A DNA stretch of 64,000 bases, from assembly GCA_940671915.1 (NCBI GenBank), contig CALNVZ010003435.1, forward strand, positions 14,241,338 to 14,305,337. Reading direction: 5' to 3'. This document shows, piece after piece, positions 24,168-36,209 of the stretch (position 1 is the stretch's first letter; every line of letters begins with the position of its first letter). Source of the DNA: Paracentrotus lividus (lineage: Eukaryota > Echinodermata > Echinoidea > Camarodonta > Echinidae). The translations under genes and the position numbers were made by a program. Under the pieces are notes generated by a model. That model was not told where the DNA came from. It saw nothing but the letters and a program-made list of their open reading frames with translations, and searched no databases.

Positions 24168-24420
24168 TTAGTTTCAGGCATATTCGGCACACTTACATAA
24201 GTTTAAGATAAAGTTGGAGGCCCTATGTTTGAGATGAATTTGGCACCCTAAGTCTCAGGTCAACTCGGCGCCCCTTAAGTTTCAGATCATTTTGGCGCAC
24301 CTACGTTTGAGCTTGATTTGGCGCCCCTAAGTTTAAGATCAATTCGGCACCCTCTTAACTTCAGATCAATTCGGCGCCCCCTAAGTTTCAGGTCAATTTG
24401 AAATGTGAAAAAAAAATGTA
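24168..24420. repeat. GGCGCC minisatellite
   Basis: About ten units of the 'taagtttcaggtcaatttggcgcccc' type. It ends with the same joining sequence ('aaatgtgaaaaa...atcaaataaattta') that follows the array at 18000, leading into a CpG-motif block at 24480-24640. Confidence 0.8.
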
Positions 24421-24654
24421 ACGTGAAATCAAATAAATTTAAATGTTTTGGTAAGAATCCCACAATCATGACAATGTGAATTCTGATAAGAGGAAAAACA
24501 TAGGCTGGTGCTAGGAGCGAACGGAAATTTTAAAGTATTCAAATGATTAAAAAACATCATTTTTTATACATTCCTCAGGAACACAATGTAATAACCAAAT
24601 AGGAAAGAATGATGCGAGCGCGAAGCGCGAACAAAAATTTTGCTATTTTTGTTG

Positions 24655-25860
24655 TTGCCCCCTAAGTTTCAGGTAAATTCGGCACCCCTTCCTAAGTTTA
24701 GGATAAAGTTGGAGCCCCTAAGTTAAAGATAAATTTTTACAATTGAGCTCAATATGGCGTCCATAATTTTAAAATCAATTTGGCGCCTCCTTAACTTCAG
24801 GTCAAATCGGCGCCCCTAAGTCTCAAGTCAATTCGGCGCCTCTAAGTTTAATATCGATTTGGCGCCCCTCCTGAGTTTCAGGTCAATTTGGCGCCTTTAG
24901 GTTTCAGCTCAATTTGCCGATTCGGCGCCCCTACATTTAATTTAAATTTGGCCCCCCTACGTTTAAGGTCGATTCGGCGCCCTCCAAGTTTAAGTTTCGA
25001 TTTGGCGCCCCCTTAAATTTAAGGTCGATTTAGCGCCCCTAAGTTTAAAGTCGATTTGCGCCCCTCCTAAATTTAAGGTCGAATTGGCGCCCCTGAGTTT
25101 AGTCGATTTGGCGCCCCAACTATGTTTCAGGTCATTTATCGCCCCTATGTTTAAGCTCAATTTGGCGCCCCCTCTAAGTTTAATGTCGATTGACGCCCCT
25201 ACGTCTAAGCTCCATTTGGCGCCCCTTTAAGTTTAATGTCGATTTGGCGCCCCACCTAAGTTTCAGGTTAATTTGGTCCCCCCTAGGTTTAAGGTCAATT
25301 TGGCCGCCCTACGTTTAAGTGGCGCCCCTAAGTTGAAGCTCAATTTGGCGCCCCTCTAAGTTTTAATGTCGATTTGACGCCCCTATTTTTAAGGTAAATT
25401 AGCGCCCCCTTAGTCTAAGTCGAGTCGGCGTCCCCTCTAAGTTTAATGTCGATTTGGCGCCCCACCTAAGTTTCAGGTCAATTTGGCGCCCTATATATAC
25501 GTTAAGCTCAATTTGGCGCCCCTCTAATTTAATGTCGATTTGGCGCCCCACCTAAGTTTCAGGTCAATTTTGGCGCCCCTATATACGTTGAAGCTCAGTT
25601 TGGCGTCCCTTTAAGTTTAATGTCGATCGGCTCCCCACCAAAGTTTCAGGTCAATTTTGGCGCCCCTACGTTTAAGCTCAATTTGGCGCACCTCTAAGTT
25701 TAATGTCGATTTGGCGCCCCACCTAAGTTTCAGATCAATTTGTTGCCCCTACGTATAAGCTCAATTTGGCGCCCTTTTAAGTTTAATGTCGATTTGACGC
25801 CCCACCTAAGTTTCAGGTCAATTATTTGGTGCCCCTAAATTCAAAATCAAATTAGCTCCC
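24655..25860. repeat. GGCGCC minisatellite, longest array
   Basis: About 1.2 kb, roughly 45 units of 22-28 bp: alternating 'CTAAGTTT(A/C)A(A/G)G(T/C)TC' and 'GATTTGGCGCCCC' type. In the middle a higher-order period of about 75-80 bp is visible (AAGTTTAATGTCGATTTGG, then CCTAAGTTTCAGGTCAATTT, then ACGTTTAAGCTCAATTTGG). Ends in pyrimidine-rich sequence at 25860-25960. Confidence 0.9.
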
Positions 25861-26040
25861 CTTTTTTCTCTCCCCCCTTTCCCTCCCTTTTTTTTCTTCT
25901 TTCTTTTTTTTTTCTTTCCCTTTCTCCCTTTTCCTCCTCTTTTCGGCGCCTCTGCGAGCCTACCCGGGGGCCCGGGCCCGGAAAGCCCCCTCCCCCCAAC
26001 AACAACAAAAAAGCCGCGCATGTTATCTTCGTTTTTTTGT

Positions 26041-28779
26041 AAACACAACACAAAAAGAAAGTTCCCCCTATTTCAGATATCAATAATTTTGAACAAGGAG
26101 GAATTAAAAAAATCTAATAATATGTCCATGTAGGGGATTTAATTAACTACGAAGGGAACGAATTTTAGCAATGGTTGAATGCAAAAATTTCATTTTTTGA
26201 AGTTCGCAAGCCTAAAATGGCAACTTTAATTCAATGATAACGGACCCATTTTCAGATTTAAAACATTTTACACGACACAATATATGCAAAACGTGCTTGT
26301 TCCCAATATACGGAAAAGATATTTGCGTCAAATTTCACGGTTGAGTGAGCATTCAGCAAAAATAGCCCAAACTGCGATTTTTACTTCTTTGACATGGTAT
26401 ATTCGATCAAATATGATGGAATTCCTGTTGTGGAAGTGTATGCAACCAATATCCATTCATTCACGTTTGAATGAACCCATCAAACAACCAAAAAATAGGC
26501 CATTTTAGAATTACGAAGAGTCATTGTAGTAATTTTATGCACTAGAAAGCATCTCAATAACATTTTTTGGGTTGTATTGATATTCTTTGGGCACGTGCCA
26601 ATGATCCTATGGCATTTCTTTACAAATTCATGCTTCAGTGAGCACGTGAGACTGGAAAAGCCCTTTTCTCACGTATGGACTATAATTCAAATTTTTAACT
26701 TTGATTGAATATAACCATTCTTTTCGGGGAGTACCTTTGATTTTATTTTCATAAAAATCCCGATGTTTCACGCCTCAGTGGGCACAAGATACAAGAAAAT
26801 CATGAAAATGCGAAGAAAGTTTGGGGCTTCGTCATGGTTCAGTGACTTTTCGAATACGTAATTTGAATAAAGATCATGTTAGTTAGAGACCAGGTGAAGC
26901 TATGTGCACAGTTTCACAAAATAATTCACAGTCAAATGGACAAAAACTGACAATTAAAATATGCCAAATTTCACTTTTGTTAAACTTTTGTTAAACCTCT
27001 GTACATAAAGTCATTGGAGGAGGAAATCAATACCTGACAAATGTGAAATTCGGCTAATTTCATTGATGATTATTGTTAATTCTACTATGAGTTATGTCAC
27101 GAAACTTGGCACACAGCTTCAACTGATCTCTAACTAACATGATCTTTATTCCCCAAACTTTCTTCTCATTTGCATGATTTTCTTGTATCTTGTGCCCACT
27201 GAGGCGTGAAACATCGGGATTTTTGTGAAAATAAAATCAAAAGAATTGTTATATTCAGTCAAAGTTAGAATGTGAATTTTAGTCCATACGTGAGAAAAGG
27301 GCTTTTCCAGTCTTACGTGCTCACTGAAGCATGAATTTGTAAATAAATGCCATAGGATCATTGGCACGGCCCAAAGAATGTCAATACAACCCAAAAACGT
27401 TATTGAGATGCTTTCTAGTGCATAAAATTACTACAGTATATCGTTCACACGGGCCTTAACTCCAAGTTAACTCCAAGTTGTCCTCGAGGACAACTTGGAG
27501 TTAACTTGGAGTTAAGGCTTGCCGTGTAAACAAACTCGGTGTTTATGTTCTCGAGGGCAAGTCGGGGTTTATGTTCTCGACAGATCTTAGGGTTAAGGCT
27601 CGAAACTCCAAGCGGTGGGTGGTCTCCGATCGCGCGTTTGACCGTGTTACTGTTCTCGAGGATAAGAGTGACCTCTTGTGCAGGTTAAACTTCCGGTTCA
27701 GTACCTCGCGAAACTATGCGCGCTCTAAAAATTAACAGTGTGGCCGATTGCATAACTAGCACGATACCTAAACTTCATTTTTGAATAATCAAATAAATAA
27801 TAATCATACATTTGAAAGAAAACCTTAAAATATCGATATACTATTGGTATAAATTTAAATTTAAAATAGAAATATACAATACAAAAAGAAAATGAAAAAA
27901 AAAAAAAGAAGTCAAATAGACTGTATAGTTGCTGGCTTGTTTTATTTTTGTTTTTCTTTTTGTAACACACTTGCACTTTTGAAACTTTCCACTCAGTTCA
28001 GAGCTTGCAGAGGCAACTCGCTTGATAGTCGGTGGTCGATACACCTATTTACTGATTGTTTATTTAAAAAAAAAAGAAGGTTCGATACTTTACTTCTTGG
28101 AGAGTACATGTTCTACTTCCGGTCATCGCGCCGCTCGCTTATCCTCGGGGATAACTATCCCCGAGGATAAGCACTCCGTGTGAACGTAACTCGAGAACAA
28201 GCCGTCGGGGTTTAAATTCTAAAGGATACAGTCCTCGAGGACTAAAACCCCGATGGTCCCGTGTGACTCTTCGTAATTCTAAAATGGCCTCTTTTTGGGG
28301 GGTTGTTTGATGGTTTCATTCAACCGTGAATGAATGGATATTAGTTGCATACACTTCCAAAACAAGAATTCCCTCATATTTGATCGATTATACCATGGCA
28401 AAGAAGTAAAAATCGCAGTTTGGGCATTTTTTGCTGCATGCTCACTCAACCGTAGAATTTGACTCACATTTCGTTTCCGTATATTGGGAAGCACGTTTTT
28501 CATACATTCTACGTGTAAAATGTTTAAAATCTGAAAATGGGTCCGTTATCACTGAATCAAAGTTGCCATTTTAGGCTTGCGAACTTCAAAAAATGATATT
28601 TTTGCGTTCAACCATTGCTCACTGAAGCATGACTTAATGATTTTTCCTAAAATTCGCTCCCATTGTGGCTAATTAAATTCCCTATAAACATGGACATATA
28701 ACTAGATTTTTTGAATTACTCCTGGTTCAAAAATTATTGATATCTGAAATATGGGGAACTTTCTTTTTGTGTTGTGTTT
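26041..28779. mobile_element. Large foldback element, right arm interrupted
   Basis: Starts AAACACAACACAAAAAGAAA and ends TTTCTTTTTGTGTTGTGTTT. The arms match for about 950 bp, almost to a centre near 27000, so it is close to a full palindrome. The right arm is broken by an 820-bp insertion (27444-28267): the sequence 'attactacaatgactcttcg' implied by the left arm is split there. The matched open frames on opposite strands (for example 26284-26508 and 28279-28503) are the two arms, not genes. Confidence 0.88.
27444..28267. mobile_element. Hairpin-rich DNA element inside the foldback
   Basis: Short terminal inverted repeats (TTCACACGGGCC / GGTCCCGTGTGA). The ends are made of nested hairpins: a perfect 66-bp palindrome at 27453-27518 and a 17-bp perfect stem with a 2-nt loop at 28137-28172. 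Words such as CTCGAGGACAA, CTCGAGGGCAAG and CTCGAGGATAAG recur. No protein-coding capacity seen. Confidence 0.75.
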
Positions 28780-29377
28780 ATTTCCAATCGGTTCCCTTGA
28801 GCGGAGAAAGTATAAAGTTTTCTAATCATTTTCACCCTATCACGTTATTTTTTTGTTTTTTTTTAATTTTGTTTTGTTTTTTAATTATTACTTCTAAACA
28901 ATTTATCCTATCCCGTCTTTTGTTTTGATCTCTTTCCCCCTATTTTCGATAGAGTAACATCAGTGAAGAGTAATGTGAATCGCAATAAAATAGTGAAAAA
29001 TAGGAACAAAACAGTTTAAAAAAAAAGAAAAAAAATTAAGAAAGAGAAGAAAAAGTCTGCAAATAGGGGAAAATGTACTGTTACCATGCCTGATCATAGG
29101 GGATTAATACAATGGGGGGGGGGGGGCAATGTAAATCAATCTTTTTAGATATCCAATCATATTTCCCTATTTTATAAAACATGGAAATAGAAAAAAATAG
29201 TATTTTGTTCATTTCTTTGTTTTTCTTTTTAATCCTATTTTCCCATTCCGCCCCTATTTCCGTTCTATTTTACCTATGCAGTACCTGTGAAGTCACATAT
29301 TTTCTTTGTAACATTAAACAAATAATAGTAATAAAACGATGCTTGTAACTAACCATTTATTTATTATTTTGTTTCAG

Positions 29378-29410
29378 ACTATCCACCTCAAGGATTTAAA
29401 TGTCGATCAG
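29378..29410 (+). CDS. GRB2: GRB2-type adaptor exon 5: SH2-SH3 linker
   Basis: A 33-nt exon between acceptor ttgtttcag and donor gtaagc, encoding TIHLKDLNVDQ. It matches the family segment that closes the SH2 domain (QIFLRDIEQ in human). Its tiny size makes it easy to miss; phase 0 on both sides fits the neighbours exactly. Confidence 0.88.
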
Positions 29411-29566
29411 GTAAGCATTATGATCATATCGGAACAGTGGCGCTGGCGGATCCAGGATTTTATGACAGGGGGCCCTAAATTGGAGTTTCGGATTTCCCTC
29501 TTCACAACGAGCGAGAAAAAATGTATATCGATAAGCGCAGGAAGGGAGGATTGGGTAGACGTTAAT

Positions 29567-29603
<37 letters not shown>

Positions 29604-30078
29604 TAAATAAATAATAATAATAAAACAAAATCAGCCTGTGGCAGTTAATAAGGTCATCGTAATTATATTGGCTGTAGAGGTATGATTCATTCGGTCAATA
29701 GGTTTACCAGTAATTTTCCCCCATTTTTTTTTTTTTTTTTTTTTTTTGGGGGGGGAATCCGCGCCCGTGGAATAATCTTTAATTTGATTTCTGATGATTA
29801 TGTTTGATGTCAAAAATCGAAAATATGGTTATTTCATATCAATAAATAGAGTAGTTAGGTTTTTTGAAGTCCCCTTCCCCCCCCCCCCGTCCTTCGGCAG
29901 TCACAAGGTCATGCCTATCGGCAATAGGGTTTGGGTTCATTCAGTCGTCAATAATTTGTTATCTTTATAATAACATGTATTATTTCCATGCCTATATATA
30001 TATACTGACTGACTTTGGCAAAGACGCGCTTTTTGTAATTAATACGATAATATGCCAATTTTGTCCTTTTTTTACTAG
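29411..30078 (+). other. GRB2 intron 5
   Basis: Contains an interspersed-repeat start (GCTGGCGGATCCAGGATTTT at about 29442, seen inverted near 33950), an (AAT)n microsatellite at about 29568-29625, a T-run/G-run at 29727-29756 and a C-run at about 29875-29889. Confidence 0.7.
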
Positions 30079-30261
30079 ACTCAGAAATGCACGGCACTGT
30101 ACGACTTTGACGCTCAGGCAGATGAAGAATTGTCCTTCAAGAAAGGCGACATCATCCAAATCATCGAACGACACGAGGGCGGCGGCTGGTGGACGGGCTT
30201 GATCACGACTTCATCAGGAACCAAACGTGGGATGTTCCCTGCCACATACGTTAAAGAATAA
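30079..30261 (+). CDS. GRB2: GRB2-type adaptor exon 6: C-terminal SH3 and stop
   Basis: The acceptor ttttactag ends at 30078. It encodes ALYDFDAQADEELSFKKGD, then GGGWWTGLITTSSGTKRGMF and PATYVKE, then TAA at 30259-30261. SH3 hallmarks are present: ALYDF, the Trp-Trp pair, and GMFPATYV for the ligand groove. Compared with human GRB2 the loop between WW and GMFP is longer (TGLITTSSGTKR), and the tail after YV is short. The stop overlaps an AATAAA. The DNA of the GLITT...YVKE-stop segment is the parent unit of the tandem array that follows. Confidence 0.93.
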   Translation, partial: TQKCTALYDFDAQADEELSFKKGDIIQIIERHEGGGWWTGLITTSSGTKRGMFPATYVKE

Positions 30262-30262
30262 A
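30257..30262 (+). promoter_or_regulatory. AATAAA overlapping the GRB2 stop codon
   Basis: The hexamer includes the TAA stop. Because it is part of the duplicated unit, most copies of the downstream array carry another GAATAAACC, giving an array of potential polyadenylation signals. Confidence 0.5.
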
Positions 30263-31650
30263 CAAACCACGGGATCAATCATGACTTCATCTGGAACCAG
30301 ACGTGGGATGTTCCCAGCTAGGCTACGTTAAAGAATAAACCAACCATGGACTCAATTACGACTTCAGCAGGATGTTCCCCGTTACCTACGTTTAAGAATA
30401 AACCAACCATGGACTCAATTACGACTTCATCAGGATGTTCCCCGTTACCTACGTTAAAGAATAAACCAACCATGGACTCAATCACGACTTCATCAGGATG
30501 TTCCCCGTTACCTATACGTTAAAAAATAAATCAACCATGGACTCAATCACGACTTCATCAGAATGTTCCCCGTTACCTATACGTTAAAGAATAAACCAAC
30601 CAACCATGGACTCAACGGGGACTCAATCAGGACTTCATCAGAATGTTCCCCGTTACCTAAGTTAAAGAATAAACCAACATGGACTTCAATCACGACTTCA
30701 TCAAATGTTCCCCGTTACCTATACGTTAAAGAAATAAACCAACCCATGGACTCAATCACGACTTCATCAGGATGTCCCCGTTACCTTTAAATAAACCACC
30801 ATGGACTCCAATCACGACTTCATCAGAATATTCCCGTTACCTACCTTAAAGAATAAACCAACCATGGACTTCAATCAACGACTTCTCTGAATGTTCCCCG
30901 TTACCTACGTTAAAGAATAAACCAACCATAGACTCATCACGATCTTCATCAGGAATGTTCCCGTTACCCTATACGTTAAAGAATAAACCAACCAATGGAC
31001 TCAATACGACTTCCACAGAATGTTCCCCGTTACCTAATACGTTAAAGAATAAACCAACCATGGACTCAATCACGACTTCATCAGAATGTTTCCCCGGTTA
31101 ACCTATACGTTAAAGAATAAACCAAACCAACCATGGACTCAATCACGACTTCATCAGAAATATTCCCCGTTACCTACCTTAAAGAATAAACCAACCATGG
31201 ACTCAATCACGACTTCATCAGGATGTTCCCCGTTACCTATACGTTAAAGAATAAACCAACCAACCATGGACTCAATCACGACTTCATTCGAATGTTCCCC
31301 GTATCCTACCTTAAAGAATAAACAACCATGGACTCAATCACGACTTCATCAAGGATGTTCCCCGTTACCTATACGTTAAAGAATAACCAACCAACCATGG
31401 ACTCAATCAGGATCTTCATCAGAATGTTCCCCGTTACCTACCTTAAAGAATAAACCAACCATGGACTCAATCACGACTTCATCAGGATGTTCCCCGTTAC
31501 CTATACGTTAAAGAATAAACCAACCATCGACTCAATCACGACTTCATCAGGATGTTCCCCGTTACCTATGTTATAGAATAAACCAACCATATAGACTCAA
31601 TCATGACTTCATCAGGAACCAGACGTGGGATGTTCCCTGCTACCTACGTT
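30262..31650 (+). repeat. Tandem array derived from the end of GRB2 exon 6
   Basis: About 20-21 head-to-tail units of about 60-75 bp. Each reads roughly 'actcaatcACGACTTCATCAGGATGTTCCCCGTTACCTATACGTTAAAGAATAAACCAACC' in pieces, matching the coding words ACGACTTCATCAGGA, GGGATGTTCCC, ACGTTAAAGAATAAAC of exon 6. The first unit (to about 30335) and the last (31590-31650) still contain GGAACCAGACGTGGGATGTT, closest to the coding sequence; the middle ones share a deletion of the 'acCAGACGTGG' part. Frequent one-base indels destroy any reading frame, so it is not coding. It would lie in the GRB2 3' UTR or just beyond. Confidence 0.92.
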
Positions 31651-32345
31651 AAAGTATGTCATATATGGGCTGTCTTTGATCCTTCCCCACACCCACCTAT
31701 AGTTTTCAGGCGCATATACCGTATCAGGACAACTACCCCTTCTACAATTACCCCAAGGACAACTACCCCAGGACAATTACCCCTATGACAACTAATGGTT
31801 CTCTCATGATGCATAGTACAGAATTTGATTATACATGTAGGTGACCAGATTCAATTATGTATTGTTTTGACAAAACCAGTACTAGGTAGGAGAATATATG
31901 TCTCTCCTTATAGTTAGAATATAATGGCATATAATAATTACGCTCACAAATGAATGTATTTTTGTTCGATTTTTGTAAAAAAAAATAAAAATTATGGAAT
32001 AAATGTATATCTTTTTCCTAGTACGTCGTGTTAATGCATGTTTCATATGAAGTTCATGATTTTTAATTTTGAACTTTATTGACAACAAATTATCTAAAAT
32101 AGACTCTCTAAGCTGAACTTAGAATGGTAAAAAATAACAACAAACAAAAAACAAACAAACAAACAACAACAACAACAACAACAAAACAAAAAAACACCAA
32201 GTTTCGGTATGAATTCGGAGAATTATGACAAGTTGATGAAGTCTCGTTCTACTTCTTACGGGGAAAATAAGAATGCCTCAGAATGGCTGATTTTGTGGAC
32301 AACTCTTTAATTTTTTTCTACAAAGCTTTTCTCCATTATCTCTTA
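31651..32345. other. Intergenic, with fragment of a small MITE family
   Basis: TATCAGGACAACTACCCCTT at about 31722 and further GACAA(C/T)TACCCC boxes up to about 31790 match the MITE at 57403-57530. The rest, including a (CAA)n tract near 32140-32190, shows nothing further. Confidence 0.5.
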
Positions 32346-32803
32346 TACAGTCTGTGTCAAATAAAATGGTACAAGGGGAAAACATTTTTTTATAGTAAGA
32401 AGATTAATCACAACCTGGTATTGTTTGGTATTTTCATAAAGCAGGAAAATCAGACTTTCTTCTACAATTTTTTTTCATCACATTTGGTGCTGTAATTTTT
32501 GAGATATGACTAGTTTTCTACAATCAAGAAAAATTCATTTTTTCGCACGCCGTCCCATGCCTTTGTGTAGGTTTCGCATAATGGCCATGAATTCAGTGCT
32601 CCAGAAGAATAGAAGTGCGCAATTTCGATTTGTTCCTCGTCGCACAAAATTTAGCATAACTTTTGTTTTACAAAAGCAAATTATACAAAACAAAGCGCAT
32701 CAGCAAGGAAAATGTTTTGGCTTTAATTTGATATCACATACACACATTATTTGAAAATATTTCACACCTAATTTTTTTTTTTTTTTGACACAGACTGTAT
32801 TTC
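32346..32803. mobile_element. MITE with TACAGTCTGTGTCAAA ends
   Basis: Left TACAGTCTGTGTCAAATAAA and right TTTTTTGACACAGACTGTA; the outermost TA fits a TA target-site duplication as in Tc1/mariner. The interior is 430 bp, AT-rich, without a transposase. Confidence 0.75.
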
Positions 32804-34100
32804 TGATTTTTTTCCTTCTGACCTTGACATGTATATCTTGTGAATTGAATTTTCCCGGGACATATGTTCAGATGAGAAGGGGATAATGGAAAAATTAAAA
32901 AAAAAAAAACTGTATCATATGGAGATTTGTCTCCCAAATGAGCTGTTTTGAAGTATCCCCCCCCCCATATGAGGATCCCTAAAAAAGTAAAGCAAAACCT
33001 TTCAAGTTCCACAAATTTCGTATTTTGTAACTGACTTTGATAACATTTTTATGAAATTATCCTCTCTTTTCAATCCCTCATAGTTTTATAGGATTTGAAA
33101 GCAAACTATTTAAACGTGTTTTTTTCTTCTTCTTTTTCAGTTTTCAAAGCAAAAAACCTCATACATTCCTGTCCATAATGAATCAGCCACCTCCCAAATA
33201 ATAATGATGATAATAATAATATAGCTTTCTGTATATTGTTAGATTTTATCCATAAGCATAATGTTGTCCATCAAATGGCATAAAAATTCATTTTCATGAA
33301 TTTTAACGCAGTAAAAACGTGAGTTTTAGTAGTTAAGGATTATCAGTGCATGGTAGGAATTGTTTAAGGAGATTTAAGGTCAATTTAGCGCCCGGCTCCC
33401 ACCATTCTTTTTTTTTTTTTTTTTTTACCATTTTCCTCCTTCCCAAGTTACCTTAAGGGGCACTATTTGAAAACTACATATATTTGAATAAATCAGTTTA
33501 ACTCTTTAATTATTACAGTTTGATGCCATTTGTGATATGGAAAGGAGGTACAAATTAACTTATTCAGTTATGAATAATATTTCACTTCAATTCCAAAAAA
33601 TGAAAAATAAATAAAGAAAATAAAACATTGATAATACCTTAATATTGTTTATGATTACAGATATTAAGAAAAAATTGACAAAAAGTTTGAGTGACATGGT
33701 TACCAATTTTATGGTCGCCATGGCAACAAAGAATGTCTCAGCCCGGAGACTGAATTACCATGGTTGCGAGCAAAAAAAAACCAAAAAACAAAACAAAACA
33801 ACACACACATCCAGCCCGATGCCTTCTCCCGGCGGCCAGCATGATATAAAAACATTTTGATGTACCATTGTTTCTCGTCTGGTGTGACTGGAAACAAATT
33901 TGGTGTACCAAAATCTGAAATTGCAATCGAGGCTCCCTTCCCCTTTTATATGAAAACCTGGATCCGCCACGTACTGCTTGAGCTTTAGGCCTTATGTTAA
34001 AACTTCAACTACTTTTGCTCGAGTAATCATCATCTTCATTGTGTTGATTATTGAAAAATAAGCATTTTGGCGTCCCTTTAAAATCAATGTGGTGCCTCCT
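32804..34100. other. Intergenic; one X-box-like site
   Basis: Homopolymer tracts and AT-rich DNA. GTCGCCATGGCAAC at 33714-33727 matches the RFX X-box pattern but sits in an area with other CCATGG inverted words and no gene start, so function is doubtful. CCTGGATCCGCCACG near 33957 is the inverted end of the repeat seen at 29442. Confidence 0.4.
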
Positions 34101-35420
34101 ATAGTTTAAGGTCACAGGGCGGGCGGAGCGTTTTCAAAAGTGAGGGGGCCCAAGTTTCAGAAGAATTCATGCGAACATAATTTTTATTAGGCCCGAATAA
34201 TAAGGATTTTTACGGGGGGGGGTTCGAATGCGGAAAAGTGGCACCTTTTGTGAAACGAGCAGATTCATATTCAAGTCCGCGAAGTCAGGGGTCAGAAACT
34301 TTTTACTCGGATAAATTTGCGAGCGCGTAGCACGAGCCGAAAATTTTTGAAAATTTTGGCTTACAATGATGCAAAGGCCGTATATTTTACGCACATTTCT
34401 CCGAGACTCTTATGTATTTTTGTTCGGATTCTTTTACTAGATAACGATCACCTTCATTGTAATAAAAATCAATTGCGAACGCGAACCAAAAAATTTACAT
34501 AACATTACATATTTGGGACATCAGGGATCAGTCAATGTACCCTTTTTTTTAGAAAACTTTGCGAGCGCTAAGCGCGAGCCGAAAATTTTGGCTTGGCGGA
34601 CCGAAGGTATAGTGTATTCTAGACATAATTTGAAAATTTACATCCCATCACTTCACTTTACGATGTCAGGAGTCAGTCTCTCTGAGAGAAATTTGAGCAG
34701 TAGTATTCGAGCGCGAAGTCAGGGGTCAGTATAATAAACTTTTCTAGAGAAATTTGCGAGCGCGAAGCGCGAGCCGAAAATTTGGGCCTATAATGACCTG
34801 AAGGTACTGTGTTCTCGACACATTTTGAAAATTGTCATCCCGTCTGAGAGAAATTAGCGAGCGCGAAGCGCGAGCCGAAAATTTTGACTTATAATTAAGT
34901 GAAGGTAGTGTATTCTAGATTTTGAAATTGACATCCATCATTTTACTTTGCGACGTCAGGAATCAGTCTTTCTGAGAGGAATTTGCGAGCGCGAACTGAA
35001 AATTTTGGCTTAAAATGACACAAATAAGGCGGTATATTGGCGCAGATTTCCCCCTCTTACGTAGGCCTATATTTGTTTGAATTCTGTTACTAGGTAACGA
35101 TAACTAATGATCATCTTCATTTTAACAAAAAATAAATTGCGAGCGCGAAACGCGAGCAGAAAATTTTACATAACATTACTTATTTCGGACGCCAGGGATC
35201 AGTCAATGGGCTTTTTAAAGAATAGTTTCTATGGGCAAGATCACCTCAATTTTAACAAAAACAAATTGCCGAGTGCCAAGTGCCAAAAGTATACAAATTT
35301 ACATAACTTTACTAATATGGGACATAAGGGATCAGTCAATGTGCCATATTGAGAGAACCTTATACGAGCGCTATGCGCGAGCAGAAAAAAAAATTGGCTT
35401 ATAAATGAACCCGAAGGTAG
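34100..35420. repeat. Tandemly arranged CpG-motif repeat
   Basis: At least six diverged copies of a unit of about 100-200 bp: 'TCAGG(G/A)(G/A)TCAGT', a T-run, 'gagaaatttGCGAGCGCGAAGCGCGAGCCGAAAATTTTGGCTTA', then 'gaaggtagtgtattctagacacatttt'. Motif copies lie at about 34318, 34561, 34756, 34857, 34985 (truncated), 35139 and 35366. Ends near a (GT)/(G)n tract at 35519. Confidence 0.8.
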
Positions 35421-35518
35421 TGTATTTTAAACACATTTTGACTCTCCTTCCCGTTCTTCTTTCTCTTTCTTTTTCCTTTTTTCCCTAAGAAAATATTAAA
35501 ATTTCTGGCAAAAAAAGT

Positions 35519-35680
35519 GTGTGTGTGGGGGGGGGGGCGGCCCCCAGGCCCCCCCCCGTCTCCGCCGCCCATGGGTCAATTTGGCTTCCCATTGTTTCCC
35601 TCTGCAACCCCTTGTTCCTCGCTCTGCCCCCTTTCCCTTCATCCTTCTCTCTCTCTCTCTCTCTCTCTCTCTTATCTTCT
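35519..35680. repeat. Low-complexity G-run, C-run and (CT)n tract
   Basis: GTGTGTGT then G-runs and C-runs (35519-35566), then CT repeats at about 35645-35672. Three overlapping + strand frames and one - strand frame over it are low-complexity artefacts. Confidence 0.85.
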
Positions 35681-36209
35681 ATGTTTCCCTTATATTTCTC
35701 CTTTACCTCTCCTTTTTTGGCAACCCCCCCCCCCAGGATGTACCCGTGTGTTAGATAAATTATTTCGTCATGTTTTTTTTTTGTTCTTAAGTATGTTTTT
35801 ATTTCTTCCAAATAATACAACATAACAATCAATAACGTACATTGTACTCATACTACAAAATAATTGTTCATAACACAAATCATCATATCAATTATATCAC
35901 TATATATCCATTTTACAATACAGTAATGTACAAAAATTTTACTCTTTTGAATAACATAAAATATTGATTGTGAATATGGAAGAATTATATGTAAAAAAGA
36001 AAAGAGGGACTTAAAAAAAAGTTCCTCCATTCTTTTCATTTCCTTAAGAACTCTGAAACTCTCTCTCTCAAAAAGAAAGAAAGAAAGAAAAGAAAAAACC
36101 GTCAGAGATCTTAAGGAAAAAATCACCCTCCCTCTAAAATAACCCACCCTCCTCCCCTCCCCCTCCCCCCTCAGGAATTCCACTTGTCTGGTCAGGGATA
36201 GCGAATCCA

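Noticed and set aside
30563..30790. Open frame inside the GRB2-derived array
   Set aside because: Chance frame across degenerate units; neighbouring units carry indels and stops.
33714..33727. RFX X-box-like site
   Set aside because: Good consensus match, but not near any gene start and among other CCATGG words; kept only as a note.
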